DNA of 64,000 nucleotides from Duganella qianjiadongensis (GTDB lineage Bacteria; Pseudomonadota; Gammaproteobacteria; Burkholderiales; Burkholderiaceae_D), in contig NZ_WWCM01000011.1 of NCBI RefSeq assembly GCF_009857915.1, positions 1-64,000 of the forward strand, read 5' to 3'. Positions 34,572 to 44,429 of this stretch are shown in pieces (position 1 is the first letter of the stretch; each line of letters begins with the position of its first letter). The notes beneath the pieces were generated by a model. It worked only from the letters and a program-made list of their open reading frames with translations, searched no databases and was not told the DNA's origin. The position numbers and the translations under genes are program-made.

Positions 34572-37409
34572 TTACTTCTGCGGATACAGCACCACCTGCA
34601 CATAATTTTCCGGATTCAGATAGCTGCGCGCGCTGTCTTTCAGTTCGGCTGCCGTCAGCGCCTCCACCCGCTGCGGGTAGGTCAGCACATCGGCCGGATC
34701 GCTCTGGTTGAAATAGGCATTCATCAGCACCGCGATCCAGTAGCCATTCTCGCGCAGGCTCTTGCGATAATTCTTCAGCCACGCTGCTTTCACCTTCTGC
34801 AGATCGGCTTCCTCCGCGCCCTGTTCGGCGATCTTCGCAATCTCCGCGAACACGGCGGCCAGCACCCGGTCCACATTCTCGGGCGCACAGGGCAGCGAGG
34901 CCGTTACCGTGTAATGCGGATAAGGCAGACGTTCCATATTGCCGCGCAGGCCGCCGCTATACATCACGCCCATTTTCTCGCGCAGCACTTCGATCAGCTT
35001 GATGTTCATGACTTCGATCAGCGCCTGCAGCCGCATGCGCTCGCGCGGCGAAAACTGTGCATCGCCCGTGAAGGTCAGCGAAATCGTGCTTTTCGGCTCG
35101 CTGCCCGCATACACCGCCTGTTTGACTACCCCGCGCACCGGACGCACGCCATCATCGCGAAACGCTACCGCAACATCATCCACCGGCAGGCTGGCCAGAT
35201 AGGTCGCCAGCAGCGGCTTGATCTGCTCCACATCGAAGCTGCCCGTCATGAAGAAAGTAAAATCGCGCGCGCTCGACAAACGGCTCTGGTACAGCCCCAT
35301 CACCTTATCGATCTGCAGCTGGTCGAAGTCGGCCGGCCTGGGGGCACGCGGCACGCGCGGCTGCTGCGGGTACAGTGTGGCCGTCACGGCATCTTCCAGC
35401 ACGGCTTCCGGCCGCGCCAGATTATTGCGCGCCAGTTCGCGCTGCCTTGCCACAAACGACTGGAAAATCGTCGCATCCTTGCGCGCTGCCGTCAGATTCA
35501 GGTACACCAGCTGCAGCATGCTTTCGATATCGGCGCTGCCGGAACCTGCGCTCACACTTTCGTTGACGCCGGCAATACTGGCGCCTGCCGCAGCCGTTTT
35601 ACCGGCCAGTACTTTCACGATGTCCGCCGGGGTAAAATCCTGCACGCCCATCTGGCTGACTATGCTGCTGGCATAACGGGCACTGAACAGATCGGCGTCA
35701 CTAAACAGCGACCAGCCGCCAAAACGCAGCCCGGTCATGATCACCTGATCATTATTGAAGTCGGTCGGCTTAAGCACCACCTTGACGCCGTTACTCAGCG
35801 TCAGCCGGGTCAGTCCCAGCAGCTCGTCCCGGCTTTCGCTGACGATGCTGCCTGCTTTCGGCGGCTGCGCCATAAGCTGGCGGGCCAGCGTTTTTTCCTC
35901 CTGCGCGGCCACGCCACGCTTCTCGGCTGCGTCGGCCAGCGCCAGCAACTCGCCTGCGGCAGGCGGCGTGCTGTCTGCGCTACCCGTGTACACCATCAGC
36001 TTGCTGCCGCCATCTGGCAACTGGGAGCGCGCCACTGCATTCAGATCGGCCAGCGTAATCTGCGGAATCAGGGTCTGCGCATAATGGTATTCCGCCGCAA
36101 TGCCGGGTATGGTCTCCTGTTCCAGGAAGTTGCGGATCAGCTCAGCCGCATAAATGGCCGAATCGGACTTATCGCGCTCGTTATACAGCCGCTCGTAGCT
36201 GCGCAACATGCCTTTCTTGACGCGCTCCAGTTCCGCTTCGCTAAAGCCGAACTGGCGGGCGCGCTGGCTTTCCTGCAGCATGGCCTGGATGGCGGGCTGC
36301 ACGCCGTCCTTGCCCAGCAAAGCTGCGGCGCTGAAGGAGCGGTAGCCGTGCACAATGCCGTTCATGCCTGCGCCAGCCTGCAGGTAAGGCGGGTTGGCCT
36401 GCTGGGTCAGCTCGTACAGACGCATATTCAGCAGCGTCGTGACCATGTTCTCCAGCAGTTTGCGGCGGTAGTCGCCTACAGTCGTGCCTTCCGGCGCCGG
36501 CAGGACAGGATAGCGGATGAACACCGAGTTGTTGGCAATCTCCTTATCCGTGTACACCACTTCTTCCGGCTGCACGCGGGCCGCAATTTTTGCGTACTGG
36601 TGCGGCCGCGCGTGAGGCGGATTTTTCAGCCTGCCGAAATGCCGTTCTATCAGTGCCCGCGCCCGCGCCGGTTCGATGTCGCCGACCACCACCACCGCCA
36701 TCAGGTCGGGCCGGTACCAGTCGCGATAGAAGCGCCGGATGGCCTCGTATTTGAAGTTCTTCAGCACGGCCTCCTGGCCGATGGGCAGACGCTGGGCATA
36801 CAGCGACCCATTGAACAGCTTGGGCAGCAGCACCTTGTTCACACGGTCATCGACGCCTTTGCCCATGCGCAGTTCTTCCAGCACGATGCCGCGTTCGCTA
36901 TCGATATCGGCATCGTTGAGCGACAGGCCATGGGCCCAGTCTTCCAGCACCTGAAAGCCCTGCTCCACCACTTCCGGCTTATCGGTGGGCAGCGGCAGTA
37001 TGTAGATGGTTTCGTTAAAACTGGTGGAGGCATTCAGATCGGCGCCGAATTTTACCCCCACCGACTGCAGGTAGGACACCAGCTCATGGCGCTTGAAATG
37101 GGTGGAACCGTTGAACGCCATGTGCTCGAGGAAGTGAGCCAGTCCCTGCTGGTCCTCGTCTTCCTGCATCGAGCCGGCTTTGATCACCAGCCGCAGTTCC
37201 AGCCGGTTTTCCGGTCTGGCGTTTTTCTGCACGTAATAGCTCAGGCCATTGGACAGTTTGCCCAGCGTGACCTGCGGGCCTACGGGAATGGAATCGGATA
37301 GTTTGAGCGCTGCAGATACGGCAGATGCTGCAGATGCCAGTGTAGTGACGGAAAACAGCGCGGCCAGCACCGCGCGACGGAGGAAAGCTGCTGGCAGACC
37401 TGACTTCAT
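34572..37409 (-). CDS. Secreted M16-family zinc metallopeptidase (pitrilysin type)
   Basis: Peptidase of 945 residues with a signal peptide (about 1-34), an N-terminal catalytic M16 domain with the inverted zinc motif HFLEH (92-96) and distal Glu in ERGIVLEEL (about 170), and three further M16-like domains. Likely periplasmic, cleaving small proteins or peptides. The ATG at 37409 begins the signal peptide (KSGLPAAFLRRAVLAALFS); the longer frame upstream is not credible. Gene stands alone, divergent from the SUI1 gene. Confidence 0.92.
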   Translation of the reverse strand: MKSGLPAAFLRRAVLAALFSVTTLASAASAVSAALKLSDSIPVGPQVTLGKLSNGLSYYVQKNARPENRLELRLVIKAGSMQEDEDQQGLAHFLEHMAFNGSTHFKRHELVSYLQSVGVKFGADLNASTSFNETIYILPLPTDKPEVVEQGFQVLEDWAHGLSLNDADIDSERGIVLEELRMGKGVDDRVNKVLLPKLFNGSLYAQRLPIGQEAVLKNFKYEAIRRFYRDWYRPDLMAVVVVGDIEPARARALIERHFGRLKNPPHARPHQYAKIAARVQPEEVVYTDKEIANNSVFIRYPVLPAPEGTTVGDYRRKLLENMVTTLLNMRLYELTQQANPPYLQAGAGMNGIVHGYRSFSAAALLGKDGVQPAIQAMLQESQRARQFGFSEAELERVKKGMLRSYERLYNERDKSDSAIYAAELIRNFLEQETIPGIAAEYHYAQTLIPQITLADLNAVARSQLPDGGSKLMVYTGSADSTPPAAGELLALADAAEKRGVAAQEEKTLARQLMAQPPKAGSIVSESRDELLGLTRLTLSNGVKVVLKPTDFNNDQVIMTGLRFGGWSLFSDADLFSARYASSIVSQMGVQDFTPADIVKVLAGKTAAAGASIAGVNESVSAGSGSADIESMLQLVYLNLTAARKDATIFQSFVARQRELARNNLARPEAVLEDAVTATLYPQQPRVPRAPRPADFDQLQIDKVMGLYQSRLSSARDFTFFMTGSFDVEQIKPLLATYLASLPVDDVAVAFRDDGVRPVRGVVKQAVYAGSEPKSTISLTFTGDAQFSPRERMRLQALIEVMNIKLIEVLREKMGVMYSGGLRGNMERLPYPHYTVTASLPCAPENVDRVLAAVFAEIAKIAEQGAEEADLQKVKAAWLKNYRKSLRENGYWIAVLMNAYFNQSDPADVLTYPQRVEALTAAELKDSARSYLNPENYVQVVLYPQK

Positions 37410-37538
37410 ACCTGACGCATCCGGAAAAAACGAAAGACTTACCTTACACCGAAACGCCGCGCTTGGGCGGAATTCGTCATGGCAGATAAGGGAAAGCCTT
37501 AGCCGCAAGGACCAACAGGCATCTGCTAGAATGCCGCC

Positions 37539-37892
37539 ATGAATAGCTCCCGCCCCGTCTACTCCAGCGAAACCGGCCGCCTGTGCCCCGATTGCGGCCA
37601 GCCGATTGCGCAGTGCCGCTGTAAAGCTGCGGCTAGTGCCCGTCCGCTAGGCGACGGCGCCATCAAAGTCTCGCGCGAGAGCAAGGGCCGTGGTGGTAAA
37701 ACCGTCACACTGGTAAAAGGCATGGCGCTTGATGCAGAAGCACTGGCCGCCATGGGCAAGCAGCTGCGCAGTGCCTGCGGTTCGGGCGGCACCGTCAAGG
37801 ATGGCGTTATCGAAATTCAGGGCGACCACTGCGAACGGGTGATCGAGGCACTGAAGAAACAAGGCCTGCAGCCTAAACGCGTAGGCGGCTAA
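37539..37892 (+). CDS. SUI1/YciH-family translation initiation factor-like protein
   Basis: Protein of 117 residues with an N-terminal Cys motif (CPDCGQPIAQCRC, residues 16-28, a probable zinc ribbon) and a C-terminal SUI1/eIF1 domain (about 50-115; GKTVTLVKGM, DGVIEIQGDH). YciH in E. coli affects initiation fidelity under stress. Divergent from the M16 gene; convergent with the DEAD-box helicase gene. Confidence 0.93.
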   Translation: MNSSRPVYSSETGRLCPDCGQPIAQCRCKAAASARPLGDGAIKVSRESKGRGGKTVTLVKGMALDAEALAAMGKQLRSACGSGGTVKDGVIEIQGDHCERVIEALKKQGLQPKRVGG

Positions 37893-37916
37893 GACGCCCG
37901 GCGCGCCGCGCCGGAA

Positions 37917-39182
37917 TCAGCTCTGCTGCAAGCTGGCAGCCTGCGCTGCGGCTTCACGCAGCTTGTCCTTTTTGCTCTTGCGCTTGCCCTTGATACCGCC
38001 ATTCACCGTATCGGTCACCGAATTGGCTGGCGCTGCCGGCAGCGTCTGCTCCGGCTCGAAACCGCGCACCTGCTCGCGCTCCAGGCGGATTTCCTGACGC
38101 TTTTCGATCAGCCGCATATGCTGCTCGGTTTCGGCGCTGACAAAACTGATGGCGACGCCGCTTTCGCCGGCACGGCCGGTACGGCCTATGCGATGGGTGT
38201 AATCGACCGCCGAACGGGGCAGATCATAGTTCACCACCGCCGGCAGACGGGCGATATCGATGCCGCGCGCCGCTACATCGGTGGCCACCATCACCTGCAA
38301 GCGGCAGGCCTTGAAGTCGGCCAGCACTTCGCTCCGCGCCCCCTGACTGAATTCGCCATGGAAGGCAGCCGCGCGGATGCCATTGCGGTTGAGTTTTTCC
38401 GCCACATGTTCGGCTGCATATTTAGTGGCGACAAACACCAGCACGCGGCTCCACTGGTTTTCCTTGATCAGATGCTTGAGCAGCATGGTACGGTGCGGTA
38501 CATCAACCATGATGGCGCGCTGCACGATATCCGGTTTGCTGACCGGCTCGGACAGCACTTCTACCCGCTCCGGCTGGTGCAGCATGCGTTCGGCCAGCGC
38601 CTGTACCAGCGGCGGGAAGGTGGCCGAGAAGAACAGATTCTGCCGCTGCGGCGGCAGCAGCGCAATGATGCGGTTGAGCTCTTCGCTAAAGCCCAGATCC
38701 AGCAGGCGGTCTGCCTCGTCCAGCACGAACATGGCAGTGCGGCCGATTTTCAGAGCGTTGTGATCGATCAGATCGAGCAGCCGTCCGGGCGTCGCCACCA
38801 CAATGTCGGCACCGCCGCGCAGGGCCATCATCTGCGGATTGATCGATACCCCGCCGAACACGATGGCAACCTTGATATGCATAGGCAGATGCGCCACCAG
38901 CTTGCGGATAGACTCGCCCACCTGCACCGCCAGTTCGCGCGTCGGCACCAGCACCAGACCATGCAGCTGTCGCGGCCCATTGCGGTTATCCAGCAGCGAT
39001 TGCAGCAGCGGCAGCGCAAAGGCTGCCGTCTTGCCGGAGCCGGTCTGCGCTGCGCCCAGCACATCGCCACCGCGCAGAATAACGGGAATGGCGGCGCGCT
39101 GGATAGCGGTTGGTACCTGATAGCCGATTTCGGTGACGGCGCTGACCAGCGGGGGAAGCAGGCCCAGTGTAGAGAAAGACAT
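37917..39182 (-). CDS. DEAD-box RNA helicase (RhlE type)
   Basis: ATP-dependent RNA helicase of 421 residues with all canonical motifs: Q motif (GYQVPTAIQRAAIP), I (AQTGSGKT), Ia (PTRELA), II (DEAD), III (SAT), and VI (HRIGRTGR). The C-terminal tail (about 380-421) is Lys/Gln-rich. RhlE-like proteins act in ribosome assembly and RNA turnover. It lies convergent with the SUI1 gene; a 7-bp GC hairpin lies in the 24-bp gap. Confidence 0.94.
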   Translation of the reverse strand: MSFSTLGLLPPLVSAVTEIGYQVPTAIQRAAIPVILRGGDVLGAAQTGSGKTAAFALPLLQSLLDNRNGPRQLHGLVLVPTRELAVQVGESIRKLVAHLPMHIKVAIVFGGVSINPQMMALRGGADIVVATPGRLLDLIDHNALKIGRTAMFVLDEADRLLDLGFSEELNRIIALLPPQRQNLFFSATFPPLVQALAERMLHQPERVEVLSEPVSKPDIVQRAIMVDVPHRTMLLKHLIKENQWSRVLVFVATKYAAEHVAEKLNRNGIRAAAFHGEFSQGARSEVLADFKACRLQVMVATDVAARGIDIARLPAVVNYDLPRSAVDYTHRIGRTGRAGESGVAISFVSAETEQHMRLIEKRQEIRLEREQVRGFEPEQTLPAAPANSVTDTVNGGIKGKRKSKKDKLREAAAQAASLQQS

Positions 39183-39345
39183 GTCGGCCTTAGGGTGTAC
39201 GGTAAGTAGGAGTCAATGAGCAAAAAAACAGGCATTCCGGTGAATACAGCGCAAGTATAAAGCATGCAGCCAATTTCCCCGGCAATGCAATTTGCCCTTG
39301 CCCCGCATTCGTGGGAACATAGGGTTTTCGACTAAGCGGACGAAT

Positions 39346-40317
39346 ATGATCAACTGGGATGCCCACGCCTGCCTGCCACAGCACCCGCAGGCTGATTTTA
39401 CACCGGTACAGCGGCTGCACGCTGCGGGCGTCAACTACGTTTCGCTCAACGTCGGCGCCGACATGAATCCGGTCAGCCAGATCATGTCCGTGATAGCCGG
39501 CTACCGCGCCACCATTGCCGCCAACCCCGGGCGCTATGCGCTGGTGTCCAGCGTGGACGACATCATCCAGGCCGCTGCCGACGGCCGGATTGCCATCAGC
39601 TTCGATCTGGAGGGCGCCCTGCCGCTGCTGGAACAGCCGGAAATGATTCCGCTCTATGCCCATCTGGGCGTGCGCCAGATCCACTTTGCCTACAACCGCA
39701 ACAACAGCGTGGCCGATGGCTGCCATGACCTGCCGCGCGGCCTGACCTCGCTGGGCCACAGCATGGTGGCAGCCGTCAACGATGCCGGCATCCTGATGGA
39801 CTGCTCGCACACCGGGCGTCTGTGCAGCCTTGATATCATGTCGGCCTCGACGCAGCCGGTCATCTTCAGCCACGCCAACCCCTACTCGCTGGTGCCGCAT
39901 GGCCGCAACATCACCGACGAACAGATACGCGCCTGCGCAGCCACCGGCGGCGTGGTCTGCGTGTCCGGCCTGTCGTGGTTCCTCGGTCAGGAACATCCCA
40001 CGGCCGACGATGTGGCCCGCCATGTCGCCTATGTGGCCGATCTGGTAGGCGTATCGCACGCCGGCATCGGTCTGGATATCTGCTTTACCCAGCCGGAACT
40101 GGACGATACGCCGCCGGGCCAGTTCGATCCAGCCTACTGGTGGCCTGCTTCGGCCGGCTATAGCGCGGAACGCGCTCCGACTTTCACCCCGCCCGAAGTA
40201 TGGCACCAGCTACCGGCTGCGCTGCGCAAAGTGGGGCTGAGCGAGAGCGAAGCCGAACTGGTACTGGGCCGTAACATGATGCGCGTGGCCCAGCAGGTCT
40301 GGAGCACCGCGCCCTAA
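39346..40317 (+). CDS. M19 membrane-dipeptidase-like protein, metal-site variant
   Basis: Protein of 323 residues of the renal dipeptidase (M19) family: bridging Glu in SFDLEGALPLL, His in DCSHTG, His in FSHANPYSL, and Asp in GIGLDICF. The first metal pair, normally HxD, reads HAC (His7, Cys9), so Cys takes the Asp place. A subgroup of M19 proteins has this pattern. It may hydrolyse dipeptides or be specialised. The ATG at 39346 is chosen because the family starts with WDAH here. Confidence 0.87.
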   Translation: MINWDAHACLPQHPQADFTPVQRLHAAGVNYVSLNVGADMNPVSQIMSVIAGYRATIAANPGRYALVSSVDDIIQAAADGRIAISFDLEGALPLLEQPEMIPLYAHLGVRQIHFAYNRNNSVADGCHDLPRGLTSLGHSMVAAVNDAGILMDCSHTGRLCSLDIMSASTQPVIFSHANPYSLVPHGRNITDEQIRACAATGGVVCVSGLSWFLGQEHPTADDVARHVAYVADLVGVSHAGIGLDICFTQPELDDTPPGQFDPAYWWPASAGYSAERAPTFTPPEVWHQLPAALRKVGLSESEAELVLGRNMMRVAQQVWSTAP

Positions 40318-40328
40318 GGTTCAGCTAT

Positions 40329-42152
40329 TCAGCGTTCAGCGCTGGCCGCTTCCAGCGCCTTGCAGTCGTCGCGATCGAAGGCGCTCTGGAACTGCAATAC
40401 CTGTCCGCCTATCTGCAGCGCCCTGATAGGCGGCGCCACCAGCTGGTACTGGCCCAGTTTGAGCCGCTCCACCAGCGCAGGACAGGAATTACCCGTCAGG
40501 GCCAGCCGCCCCAGCAGAGCCCATTCCCCATCACGCTCGCGCCGGTACAAGGCCGGCCCCGGATAGCCGGCTCCGCTAAACAGCAGCACTTCGGGCTGAC
40601 CGTCACCATCCATATCGAGCATCAGCGCATCGCACTTCTGTCCCGCCATGGTCAGACAGGACGGCGTCGCGCTATCGCTGCCCTGCCAGCGCTGTTCTGC
40701 AAAACCGTCCGGCAGGCTGGCGCCGCGTGGCCACAGCGTCAGATTGTCGCGCACAGAAACCATCGTGCCGGCCTTCTGCGGTGCCCACGGCTGGACTTCC
40801 TTGAGTGCCTTGCCGGCCTGCTCGCGGATCCACGCCGCGTCGGCGCCGCTGCTCTGCTGCGCCAGCTGTTCCTGCGCCTGCTGGCCATAGCGCTGCCCGG
40901 AGAAGCGCAGATAATGGAAATCGAACAGACTGGCCCTAGTCCGCCCGCTGGCTAGCCGCGCCATCTGGCTATTTACCGACAGCCGGGCCGGATCGGCGAT
41001 AGGCGTCAGCAGCGCCAGCAGCACCGCCAGCACCACCATCGATGTCGCCACATTGACGATGGCAATCGGCACCAGCCAGGTTTCATAGCGCTGCGCCGCC
41101 CACGCATAGCCGAAGGCGTAGCAGCTTGCCACCACCAGCGCGGCAGCGGCAATCACGCGGTCCGAGGTCCAGCCATAGTCGTGCACACGCAGGCCCAGCG
41201 CATAGACGGCAATAGCCGTCAGCGGCAGTATCAGCAAGGCCGCCACGCGCGCGCTCACGCGCACCGCCAGCGCCGCTTTCACGTGGCCGTTCTGGAAAGC
41301 TGCATTAATCAGCACGATCAGCACAGCATCGGCCGCCAGCAGCAGCGCCGTGGCGTGGCCCGTGCTCCACAGCGCTTGCAGGCCGGTGAACGGCAAGGTG
41401 CACAGAAAACCCGTGATGATGACGGCAGCCACCAGCAGTAGCCACGACAGCAGTACCAGCAGCAGACTGCGGATACCGCGCACGATGGCAGGCCGCACGT
41501 CCGTGATATGCATGGCGCACGCCCAGGCAAAGCAGATCACCGGTACGTTGAACCACGCCTCGGTCAGCATTTTCTTGAAGAAGTCCAGCTTGACCATGGA
41601 GAACAGGCCGCTGCCCATCAGCAGCACCAGCCACAGCGCGCCGACGAAAACGGCGGAAAACAGCAGTTGCACCACCAGCTTCCACGACAGCTCGAAATAG
41701 CGGTCATAGCTGGCAATGCGGCGCTGGTCCAGCGCGCCGGACAGCACCAGCGAGTGGGCAATGAACAAGAATACCGCGCCGCCGGGCAGTACCGGGCCGG
41801 CCAGCACGCGCCAGGCCGGATCGCCCTCCAGCCCGGGCGCGCGGTACAGGCCCGCATCGCGCAGCACCGCATGCAGCGCCATGGCCAGCACCGCCGCACC
41901 TGCTGCCAGCATCCACAACGCCAGCTTTCTGGGTGCCATATAGCCCATGGCAGAAATCAGCATGGCCGGCAGCAGCAGAGCGGCCATCAGCAGCGGTGCC
42001 ATCACGCTGGGCGTACTGGCCAGCCAGCCGCCCTGCTGGGCATTACGGTAGATCCAGTACAGCAAAGCACCCTGCACCAGTCCGGCCAGCAGACGCCCTA
42101 TCATGACCCGCTGGCTTACCTGCACCGACGGCAGCAATTCATCCTGCTCCAT
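40329..42152 (-). CDS. DUF4153 multi-pass membrane protein with FG-GAP-like tail
   Basis: Protein of 607 residues with ten or more predicted TM helices (about 17-415) of the DUF4153 family, followed by a soluble C-terminal part (about 420-607) that is not typical of the family. In the tail is DMDGDGQPE (513-521), the calcium-loop motif of FG-GAP/VCBS-type repeats. AGGAAGGA precedes the ATG at 42152. The tail probably faces outside the membrane. Function unknown. Confidence 0.8.
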   Translation of the reverse strand: MEQDELLPSVQVSQRVMIGRLLAGLVQGALLYWIYRNAQQGGWLASTPSVMAPLLMAALLLPAMLISAMGYMAPRKLALWMLAAGAAVLAMALHAVLRDAGLYRAPGLEGDPAWRVLAGPVLPGGAVFLFIAHSLVLSGALDQRRIASYDRYFELSWKLVVQLLFSAVFVGALWLVLLMGSGLFSMVKLDFFKKMLTEAWFNVPVICFAWACAMHITDVRPAIVRGIRSLLLVLLSWLLLVAAVIITGFLCTLPFTGLQALWSTGHATALLLAADAVLIVLINAAFQNGHVKAALAVRVSARVAALLILPLTAIAVYALGLRVHDYGWTSDRVIAAAALVVASCYAFGYAWAAQRYETWLVPIAIVNVATSMVVLAVLLALLTPIADPARLSVNSQMARLASGRTRASLFDFHYLRFSGQRYGQQAQEQLAQQSSGADAAWIREQAGKALKEVQPWAPQKAGTMVSVRDNLTLWPRGASLPDGFAEQRWQGSDSATPSCLTMAGQKCDALMLDMDGDGQPEVLLFSGAGYPGPALYRRERDGEWALLGRLALTGNSCPALVERLKLGQYQLVAPPIRALQIGGQVLQFQSAFDRDDCKALEAASAER

Positions 42153-42259
42153 GCTTATCCTTCCTGATCGCGATAGTCCACAGTATCGCACAGCCGCAGA
42201 CCGGTGTTTATTATTTGGCATGATTGCTACAGCGGCCGCTGCGCTGGCGCCATAGACGC

Positions 42260-42265
42260 TATAAT
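42260..42265 (+). promoter_or_regulatory. Candidate -10 element of dapC
   Basis: TATAAT, a perfect -10 hexamer preceded by CGC, about 58 bp ahead of the dapC GTG. No good -35 was found at the standard distance. Confidence 0.45.
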
Positions 42266-42323
42266 GCCTGTCTGCTGTTATGCATTCTGCTCTTTTTTCA
42301 ACGATCCGCCTCTGGTCCGTCAC

Positions 42324-43538
42324 GTGAACCCACATCTCGACAAGCTGCAATCCTATCCGTTCGAAAAGCTGCGCCAGTTATTCGCCCAGGTTAGCCCTAA
42401 TCCGCAATACAGCGCCATCAGTCTGGGCATGGGCGAGCCCAAGCACCCGACGCCGAAATTCATCCAGCAGGCCCTGATCGACCATATCGACGGGCTGGCC
42501 AATTACCCCACCACGGTGGGCTCGGATGCCCTGCGCGGCGCCATCGCCGGCTGGCTGGAGCGCCGCTACGGCATCCCCAAACTCAATCCGGCCACCCAGG
42601 TACTGCCCGTCAACGGCTCGCGCGAAGCGCTGTTTGCCCTGACCCAGACAGTGGTCGATCCAGCCGCCAAGTCGCTGGTGGTGAGTCCGAATCCGTTCTA
42701 CCAGATCTATGAAGGTGCAGCCTATCTGGCCGGCGCCGAACCGTATTTCGTCAACTCCGACCCGGCCCGTAACTTCGGCTGCGACTACGACAGCATTCCG
42801 GCCGAAGTCTGGCAGCGCGTGGCGCTGCTGTTCCTCTGCTCGCCCGGCAATCCGACCGGCGCAGTGCTCAGCCTGACCGACTGGGAAAACCTGTTTGCCC
42901 TGTCCGAGCGCTACAACTTCGTCATCGCTGCCGACGAGTGCTATTCCGAGATCTACCACGGCAGCGAAGCGCCGCTGGGCGCCATGCAGGCGGCCCACAT
43001 GCTGGGTCTGGCCACGGTCGAGCGCCCGTATGCGCGGCTGGTGGTGTTCTCCAGCCTGTCGAAGCGCTCCAACGTGCCGGGCATGCGCTCGGGCTTTGTG
43101 GCGGGCGACGCCGAAGTACTGAAAAAATTCCTGCTGTACCGCACCTATCACGGCGGCGCCATGAGCCCTGCCGTGCAAGCTGCGTCCGTCGCGGCCTGGA
43201 ACGACGAAACCCATGTCGAACAGAACCGCGAAAAATACCGGGCGAAATTCGCCGCCATCACCCCGCTGCTGCAGCCGCACCTGCAGGTGGAACTGCCGGA
43301 CGCCGGCTTCTACCTGTGGGCCGATGTCAGCCAGACGGGCCTGAGCGACACCGAATTCGCCCAGCGTCTGTATGCCGAATATAATGTCACGGTTCTGCCG
43401 GGCAGCTATCTGGCGCGCGACGCACACGGCATCAATCCGGGCCGTAACCGCATCCGCATGGCGCTGGTCGCCGAAACGGAAGAAGGCCTGGAAGCCGCCC
43501 AGCGCATCGTTCAATTCTGTCTATCCCTTACTAAATAA
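42324..43538 (+). CDS. dapC: Succinyldiaminopimelate aminotransferase DapC
   Basis: Aminotransferase of 404 residues from the GTG at 42324 ([20 protein letters not shown] is the conserved start). It has PLP-binding motifs [32 protein letters not shown] and the lysine in [13 protein letters not shown]. It converts N-succinyl-2-amino-6-ketopimelate to N-succinyl-LL-2,6-diaminopimelate. dapD follows after 11 bp and dapE lies at 51851, so the succinylase branch of lysine synthesis is covered here. Confidence 0.95.
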   Translation: MNPHLDKLQSYPFEKLRQLFAQVSPNPQYSAISLGMGEPKHPTPKFIQQALIDHIDGLANYPTTVGSDALRGAIAGWLERRYGIPKLNPATQVLPVNGSREALFALTQTVVDPAAKSLVVSPNPFYQIYEGAAYLAGAEPYFVNSDPARNFGCDYDSIPAEVWQRVALLFLCSPGNPTGAVLSLTDWENLFALSERYNFVIAADECYSEIYHGSEAPLGAMQAAHMLGLATVERPYARLVVFSSLSKRSNVPGMRSGFVAGDAEVLKKFLLYRTYHGGAMSPAVQAASVAAWNDETHVEQNREKYRAKFAAITPLLQPHLQVELPDAGFYLWADVSQTGLSDTEFAQRLYAEYNVTVLPGSYLARDAHGINPGRNRIRMALVAETEEGLEAAQRIVQFCLSLTK

Positions 43539-43549
43539 GACCGCACATC

Positions 43550-44377
43550 ATGAGCCAACAACTCCAGCAAATCATCGACCAGGCATGGGAAGACCGTGCC
43601 AACATCAACCCGGCCAACGGCAGCGCCGAGCTGCGTGACGCCGTGTCGCACGTGATCGCCGGTCTGGACGCCGGCACCATCCGCGTCGCCGAAAAAACCG
43701 GCGCTGACTGGGTGGTTAACCAGTGGGTGAAAAAAGCCGTGCTGCTGTCGTTCCGCCTCGAAAACAACGTGGCCATGCCATCCGACGGCACCATGCAGTT
43801 CTACGACAAGGTGCCGACCAAGTTCGCCAACTACACCCCGGAAGACTTCGCCAAGGGCGGTTTCCGCGTGGTGCCGCCTGCCGTGGCGCGCCGTGGTTCC
43901 TTCATCGCCAAGAACGTGGTGCTGATGCCCTCCTACGTCAACATCGGCGCCTACGTCGATGAAGGCGCCATGGTCGACACCTGGGCCACCGTGGGTTCCT
44001 GCGCCCAGATCGGCAAAAACGTGCACCTGTCCGGCGGCGTCGGCATCGGTGGCGTACTGGAACCGATGCAGGCCAATCCGACCATCATCGAAGACAACTG
44101 CTTCATCGGCGCCCGCTCGGAAATCGTCGAAGGCGTGATCGTGGAAGAAAACTCGGTGATCTCGATGGGCGTGTACATCGGCCAGTCGACCAAGATCTAC
44201 GACCGCGCTACCGGCGAAGTAACTTACGGCCGCGTACCGGCCGGCTCGGTGGTGGTATCGGGCAACCTGCCCTCGGAAGACGGCAAGTACTCGCTGTACT
44301 GCGCCGTGATCGTCAAACGCGTGGACGCCAAAACCCGCGCCAAGACCGGCATCAACGAACTGCTGCGCGGCATCTAA
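43550..44377 (+). CDS. dapD: Tetrahydrodipicolinate N-succinyltransferase DapD
   Basis: Left-handed beta-helix acyltransferase of 275 residues (hexapeptide repeats about 100-250, [19 protein letters not shown]). It succinylates tetrahydrodipicolinate. It is cotranscribed with dapC, 11 bp upstream. A rho-independent terminator follows the stop. Confidence 0.97.
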   Translation: MSQQLQQIIDQAWEDRANINPANGSAELRDAVSHVIAGLDAGTIRVAEKTGADWVVNQWVKKAVLLSFRLENNVAMPSDGTMQFYDKVPTKFANYTPEDFAKGGFRVVPPAVARRGSFIAKNVVLMPSYVNIGAYVDEGAMVDTWATVGSCAQIGKNVHLSGGVGIGGVLEPMQANPTIIEDNCFIGARSEIVEGVIVEENSVISMGVYIGQSTKIYDRATGEVTYGRVPAGSVVVSGNLPSEDGKYSLYCAVIVKRVDAKTRAKTGINELLRGI

Positions 44378-44388
44378 GCCGGACAGCG

Positions 44389-44416
44389 AGCGGGGATCTG
44401 ATCCCCGCTTTTTTTT
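44389..44416 (+). terminator. Rho-independent terminator after dapD
   Basis: AGCGGGGAT (44389-44397), 3-base loop, ATCCCCGCT (44401-44409), then a run of Ts to 44416. Nine-base perfect stem. The pilU-like start lies just downstream, so that gene needs its own promoter or read-through. Confidence 0.95.
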
Positions 44417-44429
44417 GCGGGAGATGGGC

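Noticed and set aside
34380..37301. A 973-codon plus-strand frame opposite the M16 peptidase gene
   Set aside because: Antisense of a well-supported peptidase gene; no motif or start signal.
37893..37916. Terminator between the SUI1 and helicase genes
   Set aside because: CCGGCGC-GCC-GCGCCGG makes a stem but no T-run follows; noted only as a GC palindrome between convergent genes.
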